Source of the DNA: Rhodanobacteraceae bacterium
GTDB taxonomy: Bacteria > Pseudomonadota > Gammaproteobacteria > Xanthomonadales > SZUA-5
Assembly (NCBI GenBank): GCA_024234055.1
Contig: JACKOW010000001.1
Location: 784,001-848,000, forward strand
Reading direction: 5' to 3'
Length of the DNA: 64,000 bases
Part shown: piece after piece, positions 1-7,700 of the stretch
Layout of the letters: the number at the start of each line of letters is the position of its first letter
Numbering within the stretch: the first letter of the stretch is position 1
Made by a program: the position numbers and the translations under genes
Notes under the pieces: model-generated
What the model was told of the DNA's origin: nothing
Seen by the model: only the letters and a program-made list of their open reading frames with translations
The model's database searches: none

Positions 1-1687
1 GGCTGTCCCAGGTGTTGGCTGAATCGGGGTAGAGCTGGGTGTTGAGGGTCAGCAGCTGGATGGCGGCGTCTGATGGCTGGCGCTGCAGCAGCGCCAGGCC
101 TTGTTGATTGAGGTAGGCCTCGGAGGCGGCCTCGTCGCCGGCTTCCTTCAGCGCCTGATACGCGGCCAGTGCGGCTTGGCTGTCACCGGCCAGCAGCAAT
201 TCACGCGGCTGCTTCTGGCCCTTCGGCAACTGCGGGTATCGCTGCCATTCGCCCGTGCGCCCTTCGATGCTGAGTTCCTGCAGGCCCTGATCATTGATGC
301 CGATTGCGATCTCGCCATCGCTCTCGCGACGGCGGTAGCGTTCGTCACCGATGGGTACCAACTCGCTGCGGGCCTCGCCGGCGAGTTGCAGATAGAGCTC
401 TTCGCCATCCTGTACCACCGTGGCCACTTGCTCGCTGTTGTAGCGGTAGCGTCCGGGCGCGGTTTCTCGGGCGAATTCACTGAGTGCCACGGGGGTGTAG
501 CTGCGGAATCCCGGCCACTGGTAGGCAAAGGCCACCGCTCGCTGGATTTCACCCATCAGCGCCGGCTGATTGGCGTTGATCATCACGACCACGCCGATGC
601 CTCGATCTGGATGCGCCAGCAGCAGCGCGCAAAAGCCTTCGTCCCAGCCGTTGTGACCGAAGTAGCGTTCACCATTGAAGTCCGACAGTCCGAATCCGCG
701 GCCATAGGGCGCGTCGGCCTGTGCCTCCAGCATGGCTCGTGCGCTGGACTGCTTCAGCAGTTTGCTGGTCCCGGCCAGCGCCTGCTGCATCTCGACGGCA
801 AAGCGCGCCAGATCTGCTGATGTGGTCCACAGGCCGGCGGCCGCCATTTCCGGATAGATGTGGCGCTTGCCGGCAACATCCTTGCCGTCGGGCAACACGC
901 CGGCGGCCGAATGTTCCAGTTTCTTCGGTGGCAGCGGATTGTCAAAGCTGCTGTCGCGCATGCCGACGGGTTTCAGCACCAATGTCCGCATCAGCTTGGG
1001 AAAAGGCTGGCCGGACACTTCGGTCATCAGCAACTGGGCGACGGTGTAGCCGCCTCCCGAATAGCGCCATCGGCTACCCGGCAGCAGGTCCACGCGGATG
1101 GCCGCCGAATTGGCGGGTGCCTGACCCTCCAGGATCTGCAGCATGGAAGGCACGCTGGCGCCCGCGGGGTAACCGGCAAATCCGTGTACGGTCAAGCCGC
1201 CGGTATGGCTGAGCAGGTGCGACAGCGTCACCGGCACCCGCTCGGTGAATTCATTGTCTGGAATCTTCCACGATGCCAGCCGGTCATTGACCGGCTGATC
1301 CAGGGACAGTCGGCCGTCCTCGACCATGCGCATGGCCCCAAAGGCGGCGACTGGCTTGCTGACAGATCCGGCCTGGAACAGGGTGTTCTCCTGCACTGCA
1401 GCGCCGCTGTCCCGATCTGCCAGACCGTAGACGCGGGTCCAGGCGATGCCGGATTGGTCGATGACGGTGATGGCGACGCCCGGGACGCCGTAGTGGCTCA
1501 TGCGCTCTGCCAGCGACCAGCCCGGATCGCCAACGAAGCTGACCGGCGGACGCAATCCATGGATGACGCGCTCGATCTGGGCGTCCGACGCCTCATCAGC
1601 CTGACCTGGACCCGCGAGCAGCAGGCCGATCACGGCCGTGAGTGCCAGGCATGACTGGCGCTTGATCGATGGTGGCTGCTTGGACAT
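1..1687 (-). CDS. Class C beta-lactamase-like serine hydrolase (3' end cut by window)
   Basis: Exported serine hydrolase of the beta-lactamase class C / penicillin-binding family, likely a periplasmic peptidase or esterase. The start at 1687 gives an N-terminal signal peptide (basic SIKR, then LALTAVIGLLLAG ending near GQADE). The active-site SxxK motif is visible as AGSVSKPVAAFG around residue 95, and the Tyr motif as YSGGGYT around residue 200. The last visible residues, LLTLNTQLYPDSANTWDS, match the tetratricopeptide-like tail found at the C-terminus of many such hydrolases, so only a few dozen residues are probably missing. About 562 residues lie in the window. It diverges from the small gene at 1813. 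The substrate cannot be inferred. Confidence 0.9.
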   Translation of the reverse strand, partial: MSKQPPSIKRQSCLALTAVIGLLLAGPGQADEASDAQIERVIHGLRPPVSFVGDPGWSLAERMSHYGVPGVAITVIDQSGIAWTRVYGLADRDSGAAVQENTLFQAGSVSKPVAAFGAMRMVEDGRLSLDQPVNDRLASWKIPDNEFTERVPVTLSHLLSHTGGLTVHGFAGYPAGASVPSMLQILEGQAPANSAAIRVDLLPGSRWRYSGGGYTVAQLLMTEVSGQPFPKLMRTLVLKPVGMRDSSFDNPLPPKKLEHSAAGVLPDGKDVAGKRHIYPEMAAAGLWTTSADLARFAVEMQQALAGTSKLLKQSSARAMLEAQADAPYGRGFGLSDFNGERYFGHNGWDEGFCALLLAHPDRGIGVVVMINANQPALMGEIQRAVAFAYQWPGFRSYTPVALSEFARETAPGRYRYNSEQVATVVQDGEELYLQLAGEARSELVPIGDERYRRRESDGEIAIGINDQGLQELSIEGRTGEWQRYPQLPKGQKQPRELLLAGDSQAALAAYQALKEAGDEAASEAYLNQQGLALLQRQPSDAAIQLLTLNTQLYPDSANTWDS

Positions 1688-1812
1688 GGAAAGCTCCCTT
1701 TGGATGGATCGGGCATCAAGGCCGGCGTGGAGATGGATATGATCGGCAAGGACCGATGCGTCCGCGACGCGGCCGCGGGTAACAGATCCGATGCAGTGAC
1801 CAGGAGGCGAGG

Positions 1813-2142
1813 ATGCCAAGTTTCATTGGACAGTGGACTACCACGCGGTACTCCGGCAACGACCCTGCCAACCCCGAGATGATCACCCTCACGATCACGG
1901 CAGACGCCGATCCCAACGCACTTGATGGAGCCTATCCGCGGCCGGGCGAAGACGCCCGCCTGTTCGGCCCGCTGGATGCCACCGGCTTGATCTGGACTGC
2001 GCGAATCGATGAGCGCAACAGCAGCGGCGATGAAGGCGATGCGGTGTTCTTCCTCTCGGCCGATGGCAGCACGATCTACGGCGCCTGGCAAAGCCAGCAG
2101 CATGGCAACGGACCGCAGCCCTGGTTTGGAACCCGGATTTGA
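1813..2142 (+). CDS. Conserved hypothetical protein, 109 aa
   Basis: A small soluble acidic protein with no signal peptide. The start is well supported by AGGAGGCGAGG just upstream of the ATG. The sequence begins MPSFIGQWTTTRYSG and ends GNGPQPWFGTRI. Alternating short hydrophobic stretches suggest a small beta-rich or lipocalin-like fold, but that is only an impression. It is followed 89 bp later by the VOC protein on the same strand. I do not recognise the family and propose no function. Confidence 0.7.
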   Translation: MPSFIGQWTTTRYSGNDPANPEMITLTITADADPNALDGAYPRPGEDARLFGPLDATGLIWTARIDERNSSGDEGDAVFFLSADGSTIYGAWQSQQHGNGPQPWFGTRI

Positions 2143-2231
2143 ATTGATGCTGGTTGTTGCCGATGATGGGAGGCCGGCGAGCGGCCATGGCCGCCAGCCG
2201 GTTTTTCCATCGTCAGATTCCAGGAGTGATC

Positions 2232-2621
2232 ATGGCTGGTCCCGCCACCGCTGGTCTGTTCATCTATGCCAAGGATCTGGAACGGCTGAGTGTCTTCTAT
2301 CAGGCACTTCTGGGTTTCGGCGAAATTCATGCGCGCGAGGACATCGCGGTGCTGGAAGTGCCCGGGCTTCAATTGGTGATTCACGCCATACCCAGGCATA
2401 TCGCCGACAGCTTCGAGATCACTTCGCCCCCCGAGCGGCGCGAGGAAGCGGCGCTGAAGTTCTTTTTCACCGTGCCGTCTCTGGATGAAGCCGCTGTGAT
2501 CGCCGCCGCGCATGGCGGCGAAGTGCTGCACGATCGCTGGGAGGGACGCGGCTTCCGGGCCTGCAATGCCATCGATCCGGAAGGGAATATCTTCCAGCTG
2601 CGGGAATCGAGCGCTCCGTGA
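2232..2621 (+). CDS. VOC-fold glyoxalase/bleomycin-resistance-like protein
   Basis: A 129-residue protein of the vicinal-oxygen-chelate superfamily. The N-terminus GLFIYAKDLERLSVFYQALLGF is the usual first beta-alpha unit, and the C-terminus AIDPEGNIFQLRE is the usual closing strand carrying the metal-ligand Glu position. The length fits a single VOC module, which normally dimerises. ATG 2232 was chosen over the upstream in-frame ATG at 2154 because AGGAG sits 6-10 bp before it and the VOC fold begins there. Substrate unknown; members include glyoxalases, dioxygenases and drug-binding proteins. Confidence 0.85.
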   Translation: MAGPATAGLFIYAKDLERLSVFYQALLGFGEIHAREDIAVLEVPGLQLVIHAIPRHIADSFEITSPPERREEAALKFFFTVPSLDEAAVIAAAHGGEVLHDRWEGRGFRACNAIDPEGNIFQLRESSAP

Positions 2622-2692
2622 GCCCGTGTCGCAAATTGTCGATTTACCGGCACAGTCCAGGTTCGCTTGGATCGGAGGTCTGGGGCCAGGCT

Positions 2693-2775
2693 GTGGGAGC
2701 GGACTTTGTCCGCGATCTGGGATGGTGTGTGCGCGGCGCCAAGCGTCGCGGCTGAAGCCGCTCCCACAGGGGCCG
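2693..2775. repeat. Inverted pair of REP-like hairpin elements
   Basis: GTGGGAGCGGACTTTGTCCGCG at about 2694 and, in opposite orientation, CGCGGCTGAAGCCGCTCCCAC at about 2748 each fold into a hairpin (GCGGac...gtCCGC; GCGGCTgaAGCCGC). The same GTGGGAGCGG head recurs at roughly 12036, 23263, 23292, 23653, 29809, 46711, 49034, 49114, 55981, 57640 and 57720. The pair occupies the 387-bp gap between the VOC gene and the convergent DUF4124 gene. No gene is visible in the rest of that gap. Confidence 0.8.
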
Positions 2776-3008
2776 GTTCATGGCCCGTGGGCGGTGTCGG
2801 GACTACACACGCGGCTGCTGATGGCGGTGGCTTGTGGCCCGCCTCAAGCCACCGACCAAGGCGTGTCACCTGCGCAATGGATCACTTCGGGCCATGTTCA
2901 AGATCCGAACGCTCTTCCCTTGTGCGCTCTCGGCCCCTCCCTTGCGTACTCTGTGGCCAGCGCTTGACCGCGATCTGCTGAGGTCCGGATCGTCACCGTG
3001 CCGGCCGC

Positions 3009-3767
3009 TCAGGGCTGGGCTTGGCACTCGTCCTTTCCGCCTTGAGTCCGCTGGTCGCGATTGCTGCCCCAGCGCTTGTCGGCCTCGGGCGCATGGATCT
3101 GCTCGCAGGCTTCCTTGCGCGGCACTTGCAGTGCCCTCACAGACATTTCCTGCAAGGGCTGGCTTCGGGCTTCCGGTATCAGCTGCGGGTTGGCCGGGCG
3201 ATCGCGGATCGTCACCGGGCAAGCGTCGTGACGGTAAAACACCACCCCGTTCTCGGCAATGCAGTGCCAAGAATAGAGCGCTGGCGCATCGGCCGACGCA
3301 GGCGCGCCTTGATCAACGACGGTCGGCAGGGCCTGGGCTTGTGCGCATTCCATTCGCAGCTTGACCCGTTCGTCGATCTCTGCCTGTCTGAGCTCATCCT
3401 TGCGAATGCCGAGTTCCCTGGACAAGGCAGCGTCCTTGTTGCCCAGTTCGGCCATCTGGCGCTCCAGCTTGGTGTTGGCCGCGGCGTATTGCTTGCTGAT
3501 TTCCTGTTCCTTTGCGGTACATGAGTCAGCGTCGCCAGCGGCATCCGGCGGCGCAGCTCCGCTGCCGGTCTTCAGCGCCCGAGATGTATCCACCGTTTCC
3601 ACCGCAGCGGGATCTGCCGAGCACGGACTTTGCGAATACACCGGGTTGCCACCGGAATCCTTGCACTTGTAGACCTGCTGCGCGGCCAGCGGTGCAATCG
3701 ACAGCAACAACAAGGTCAGCCACCAGCCTGCTTGCGCCGAGCGAATCAACAAGGATTGCCGTCTCAT
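3009..3767 (-). CDS. Exported DUF4124-domain protein
   Basis: A 252-residue periplasmic protein. A signal peptide occupies residues 1-29 (basic RRQSLLIR, then WWLTLLLLSIAPLAAQQ). It is followed by a DUF4124 module: VYKCKDSGGNPVYSQSPC, with the typical YKC...G...YS..PC pattern. A coiled-coil-like stretch (about residues 85-135, rich in E, K, Q and A) follows. A second Cys-containing part, SWHCIAENGVVFYRHDACP, looks like a degenerate repeat of the same fold. The family has no established biochemical role; it is common in Xanthomonadales and Pseudomonas. It is followed on the same strand by another DUF4124-like gene upstream (3904-4422), so the two may be related copies. Confidence 0.85.
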   Translation of the reverse strand: MRRQSLLIRSAQAGWWLTLLLLSIAPLAAQQVYKCKDSGGNPVYSQSPCSADPAAVETVDTSRALKTGSGAAPPDAAGDADSCTAKEQEISKQYAAANTKLERQMAELGNKDAALSRELGIRKDELRQAEIDERVKLRMECAQAQALPTVVDQGAPASADAPALYSWHCIAENGVVFYRHDACPVTIRDRPANPQLIPEARSQPLQEMSVRALQVPRKEACEQIHAPEADKRWGSNRDQRTQGGKDECQAQP

Positions 3768-3903
3768 GATGCTTCCGGAATGGTACGACCGAGGTGAAGT
3801 CGAACATCATCCGTGCTCAGCGTGCAACCGTGGCTGAGCGGCGGCACCCAGGCACCGACGGGCGGCGTGTGAATCGGCTCCAGAGCCGAAGTGGCAGGAG
3901 CAA

Positions 3904-4422
3904 TCAGTCTTGCCGGGTGGCCCCACAAGCCGGCGCATCCGGATCCAGCAAGGCCAGTTTGACCGAGAGAGCGAGCGGGTTGCCGGCTTGCCGCAGGGCC
4001 TGATAGCGGCTGACACAGGCCTGCGGGCAACAGCCGCTGCCGATTTTGGCCGAGCAGCGTGGCAAGCGGGCAACGCAGGCGTCCATGACCTGGGCTTCGC
4101 CATGGGCGCAGCCCAGGAAACGCTCGGAGCACATCGCCAGTTGGGCCTCGCTGACGGCGCCGCCAAAGTTCATGGGTACTGACGCCGCTGCCGCCGAAGA
4201 CCGATGCGATGCGGTCGGTCGATCGCGATGCTGATCCAGCCACTGCTGCAAGGCCCGCTGGGTGGCGGCGGTGTCAGTGCCGGCGGTCGCCAGGCGTGCC
4301 GAGGCGCCGCTGCTGCAGGGCTTGTCCTGATAGCTGAGTGCGCCATTGGCATCGGCGCAGCGGTAGATGTCGCCGGAGGCGCCGAGGGACAGCAGCAGGA
4401 CAATGGCGGGCAGACTCAGCAT
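3904..4422 (-). CDS. Small exported DUF4124-like protein
   Basis: A 172-residue exported protein. The signal peptide is LPAIVLLLSLGASG, followed immediately by a DUF4124-type module (IYRCADANGALSYQDKPC). The C-terminal half is Cys-rich (CSERFLGC, RLPRCSAKIGSGCCPQAC), suggesting several disulfides and hence a periplasmic location. It lies 136 bp upstream of the other DUF4124 gene on the same strand and could be cotranscribed with it. Function unknown. Confidence 0.8.
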   Translation of the reverse strand: MLSLPAIVLLLSLGASGDIYRCADANGALSYQDKPCSSGASARLATAGTDTAATQRALQQWLDQHRDRPTASHRSSAAAASVPMNFGGAVSEAQLAMCSERFLGCAHGEAQVMDACVARLPRCSAKIGSGCCPQACVSRYQALRQAGNPLALSVKLALLDPDAPACGATRQD

Positions 4423-5030
4423 GGGCGGCCTCGGGTGTGCGGCTGATCGTCATTATGGTGGATAAGCGGAGCGCGAGGGTGGGGTGGTGTGAGCGCAGGA
4501 TGCTTTGCCAGCGCGTCATTGCGAGCCGCCTGTTTCGGCCTGAAACTGCCCACGGGCCATGAACCTGCCGTCGTAGGTCATGTTGTCCGCGTCAGCGGAC
4601 TACGTGACATCCATTTGCGTCACGTAGCTCGCTACGCGAGCAACGTGACCTACAACAGCAAAATCAACAACTTACGATATGGGGTCATGGAGGGCGTAGC
4701 GAAGCAATCCAGGGATGTGCGGCGCTACCCTGGATTGCATCGTCGCTGCGCTCCTCGCAATGACGCATCAATAACTTGCGATATGGGTTCATGGAGAGCC
4801 ACCTGTGCCGGCTCGACACGGCGCATCGGTCATGACTTCGGTGGCGGGCTCAAGGCGGCTCTGAGGAGGGACGCGAGCGTGCGCGGCCGCCCTGGACCTT
4901 TGGGGAAAACAAGGCGGCGCCGCAGCGCGGCGCCCTGCCCAGCCGCCACACTGTTCATCTCGCGTGGGAATCAGATGAAAAGCGTCCAGACGAGTCTGGA
5001 CCTGCAAGAGCCCAGAGCCAGTAGCCTTTT
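4423..5030. repeat. Mosaic intergenic block of inverted elements and an 18-bp palindrome
   Basis: No gene is seen here. Recognisable modules in order are: a module with CTGAAACTGCCCACGGGCC (about 4540) that recurs near 13715 and 35730; a hairpin with GTAGGTCATGTTG paired with CAACGTGACCTACA (about 4573-4656); an inverted element with arms GAAGCAATCCAG and CTGGATTGC...CTCGCAATGACG (about 4700-4767); a link ATGGGTTCATGGAGAGCCAC (about 4783); and the palindrome GTCCAGACGAGTCTGGAC at 4984-5001. The palindrome is joined by AGCCAGTAGCCTTTTCCCG to the heptamer array that follows. Confidence 0.75.
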
Positions 5031-5125
5031 CCCGACTCCCGACTCCCGACTCCCGACTCCCGACTCCCGACTCCCGACTCCCGACTCCCGAGTCCCGAGT
5101 CCCGAGTCCCGAGTCCCGAGTCCCG
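5031..5125. repeat. Heptanucleotide array abutting a stop codon (13 copies)
   Basis: Eight copies of CCCGACT (5031-5086) are followed in the same phase by five copies of CCCGAGT (5087-5121), then a partial CCCG that directly touches the TGA stop codon (5126-5128, minus strand) of the TraB-family gene. Read on the minus strand, the words are GGGAGTC/GGGACTC-type heptamers and begin at the stop codon itself. Confidence 0.95.
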
Positions 5126-6178
5126 TCAAGGCTCTTCCACCTCATAGCCACGCGCCCGCAGGGCTTCGACGTAGCCATCCGAGCGCAGGATCAGCGACAT
5201 GGGCAACACGGCGAAGGTGGTCTGGTTCTTGGCGATCGCGGTTTCGGCGGCATCCAGCCAGGCCGCTTTCAGGCGGTCGAAGAGATCGTCCAGGCCACGC
5301 TCGCGGGTGACTTGCGATTTCAGGATGGCGTCGGCGCAAGCCTGATTCTGGTCGGAGAAGGGCAGGCCGCGCAGGGCTTCGATGTCACCGGTGGCCCAGG
5401 CATTGGCGCGATCGCGCATGGTGTCGAGGTCGGATTCCAGGCGATCCAGGGTCTTGGCGAAGCAATCCAGATCATCCAGGCTGGTCTTGGCGAAATCCTT
5501 GATGGCTTGCTTGGGATCGCCGATGTCGACCTTGATTTCTGGATTGGACATCGGAATCTCATGTTTCTTGGCCGTCTTCTTGATCAGCGGATAGACGATG
5601 CTGTCATTGCTCAGACCGGCGCGCTTGATGGCCTTCTCGTAGAGCTTCTGCGAGGCAAACAGCGGTCGTTGCTTCTCGATGCTGCGGCTGCGTCCGATGT
5701 ACTTGGCCTTGAGCGGCAACCAGCGCGCGTAGAGCTCGGGCGGGACCACGTCGACCAGTTTTTCCTTGTCCGGGTTCTTGCGCGAGCCCATCGCCGCGGG
5801 CAGCAGCAGCATGCCCTTGAACCAGCCGATCTTGGTGGTGAGGCTGGCTCTGGGGGGCAGCAGTACTTCCTGGGATTCGATGACCGCCTGCTCGACCTCG
5901 CGCGACACCCAGGTCATGCGCTTGGGCAGCGGGTACTGGGTGCCGAGTACCCACATGAAGTGCTCACCCTTGGAGATTCGCCAAAGCCCGGGACCAGGCA
6001 ACTCGCCGCTGACGACGATGGCTTCCATCATCTGGCCGCTGGCCGGGATTTCCCGCTCGACGGGCAGTGACAGGCTGGCGGTGTCTGGGTTGGATGGCGC
6101 CTCCGGCTCTTCGGCCAGGGTAGGGCGGGGAGCGGCAAGGGTCGCGAGCAGCAAGGGCAGCAAGAGCAATGTGCGCAT
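5126..6178 (-). CDS. TraB/GumN-family exported protein
   Basis: A 350-residue protein with signal peptide RTLLLLPLLLATLAAPRPTLA. The N-terminal family signature PGLWRISKGEHFMWVLGTQ and the C-terminal TTFAVLPMSLILRSDGYVEALRARGYEV (GxVxxLRxxGY type) place it in the TraB/GumN (PF01963) family, proposed to be metal-dependent peptidase-like; GumN lies in the xanthan region of Xanthomonas. Length is close to the family norm. The expected family feature of an N-terminal G-T-x-H is GTQYP here, so the usual His position is Gln. This may mean altered or lost catalysis (inference). A heptamer array begins directly at its stop codon. Confidence 0.8.
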   Translation of the reverse strand: MRTLLLLPLLLATLAAPRPTLAEEPEAPSNPDTASLSLPVEREIPASGQMMEAIVVSGELPGPGLWRISKGEHFMWVLGTQYPLPKRMTWVSREVEQAVIESQEVLLPPRASLTTKIGWFKGMLLLPAAMGSRKNPDKEKLVDVVPPELYARWLPLKAKYIGRSRSIEKQRPLFASQKLYEKAIKRAGLSNDSIVYPLIKKTAKKHEIPMSNPEIKVDIGDPKQAIKDFAKTSLDDLDCFAKTLDRLESDLDTMRDRANAWATGDIEALRGLPFSDQNQACADAILKSQVTRERGLDDLFDRLKAAWLDAAETAIAKNQTTFAVLPMSLILRSDGYVEALRARGYEVEEP

Positions 6179-6274
6179 GGGGGTATCCGTTACAGATCGT
6201 CGCGAAGTCTCGCCAAGTCCTCTGCGCCCGCGCGTGAAGTTCCCGTTAGTCCGTACAAGCTTGACAGCCTCGGT

Positions 6275-7507
6275 TCAGCTGGATGACCTCTCCGCTGCCA
6301 GCCATTCGCGCACCCGGGCGTAGACCTCGGCCCGGCTGAGCAGATCGAAATGGCCACATTCGTGGGCAATCCAGCGCTGATCGTCCGGGAAAGCCAGCGA
6401 GCGTCGCGGGTCATGATGCTCGCCGAGGGCGCTGGCCACCGGCACCAGACCGTCGCCCGGCCAGCGCCGGCGCTGCTCGGATGCACGGGCCCGGGTGGCA
6501 GCAATCGTGTAGCAGCGCACATCCGCCGGCAGGGGCGCCAAGGCCCGCGTGTCCCGGTGCCGTTCCTGGCTGCTTTGGCGATCGATCAGTCGACCGAAAC
6601 GCAGATCCTTGATGCCGGCACTGCGACTCTCGCCGAGTTTCAGCAAGGGCGCGCTGTAGGGGCTGAGCCCGATCAACGCATCGGCCCAGCTGCCGGCGCG
6701 CTCCAGCGGCGCACCATGATGCGGGGTACCCAGGAAGACCATGGCGCGCAGGTGTCGGGTCCATCCCTGTGCTTCAGCGTTGGCCTGGTGTACGGCGCTG
6801 CGGGCGACCAGGCCGCCCATGCTGTGACCGAGCAGGGTCAGTGACTTCAGCGGCACCGGCCAGGCATCCAGCAGTTGCTGCAGCAGCGCCGCCAGTTCGC
6901 GGCCGTTCTCGGCGATGTGGCGACCGCTGTTGTAGTGCAGATAGATCGGCGTGTAGCCGAGCTCCTGTGCCAGCGCGGCGCCGTGATCGTGGCCCTCGCG
7001 TCGCCATTGGCGATCGTTCATGCACAATCCGTGGAGCATGAGCAATACATGGGGGCCGACATCGGGCAGGGCTGCCGACAAGGACGCCGCTTCGAGTTCC
7101 AGCGGCTGAGCGCCGTGGCGAAACTGCATCGGAATGGCCAGGGGATTGGCGCTGCGATGCAGATGATCGCCGAAGACCCCATTCAGCGCCGCGACTACGG
7201 CATCGCGTATCGGTGGCGGCTGCTTGCCGGCAAGCATGGGTGCCGCCAGCTGCAGGCCGGCGTCCAAACCATGTCCGACCAGCCGACTGACGCCTCGCAC
7301 CGAGCGATAGACCAGACCGGCAATGCCCCTGGTCGGGCCCTCACGCGGTTTTCCCAAGGCCGGTGCCAACCCAGAGATGTTCCGGTGCATGGACTCGACG
7401 ATCGAGGTCACGCCGGACACGGCATCGATGGCCAGACGGCTGGCGCCGCGCAGATCATCGCCCAGATGGCTGCTGGCCTTGCCGCGCCTGCTTGGTGCTG
7501 TCGTCAT
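6275..7507 (-). CDS. Alpha/beta hydrolase (lipase/esterase-like)
   Basis: A 410-residue alpha/beta-hydrolase. The oxyanion strand is VLLMLHGLCMNDRQW, the nucleophile elbow is LTLLGHSMGGLVAR (Ser in GHSMGG), and FLGTPHHGAPLERAG follows, as in triacylglycerol lipases and PGAP1-like esterases. GDGLVPVASALG and HECGHFDLLS are the likely acid and His regions. ATG 7507 was chosen because GGGAGGAAAAG lies just upstream; the upstream in-frame ATG at 7555 lacks this. No signal peptide is visible, so it is probably cytoplasmic. The first ~110 residues are an unassigned extension. It diverges from the ATP-grasp gene. Confidence 0.85.
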   Translation of the reverse strand: MTTAPSRRGKASSHLGDDLRGASRLAIDAVSGVTSIVESMHRNISGLAPALGKPREGPTRGIAGLVYRSVRGVSRLVGHGLDAGLQLAAPMLAGKQPPPIRDAVVAALNGVFGDHLHRSANPLAIPMQFRHGAQPLELEAASLSAALPDVGPHVLLMLHGLCMNDRQWRREGHDHGAALAQELGYTPIYLHYNSGRHIAENGRELAALLQQLLDAWPVPLKSLTLLGHSMGGLVARSAVHQANAEAQGWTRHLRAMVFLGTPHHGAPLERAGSWADALIGLSPYSAPLLKLGESRSAGIKDLRFGRLIDRQSSQERHRDTRALAPLPADVRCYTIAATRARASEQRRRWPGDGLVPVASALGEHHDPRRSLAFPDDQRWIAHECGHFDLLSRAEVYARVREWLAAERSSS

Positions 7508-7700
7508 CGCTTTTCCTCCCACGTTCTGCTCTTGTACCCCGATGCCATGGTGCACGTGCTCAAGGCTGCAGTAGAGCGCGATCTCGGTGCGTGACGGTCT
7601 CAGCGCGCGCCAGACTGGTGCAATCGGGGGCGCCGGGCGACGTCGTGCTTGACCTTCTCCCTGCGCGTCGGCAACCTGAAAGCACTAGTCGGGAGCATCG

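Noticed and set aside
2834..3364. Rightward 176-aa open frame downstream of the VOC gene
   Set aside because: It overlaps REP DNA and the antisense DUF4124 gene, and has an Arg/Pro/Ser-rich composition without domains.
5031..5125. Possible CRISPR array at the tandem heptamers
   Set aside because: Units are only 7 nt and contiguous with no spacers. No cas gene is in the window. The same pattern holds at the other heptamer sites.
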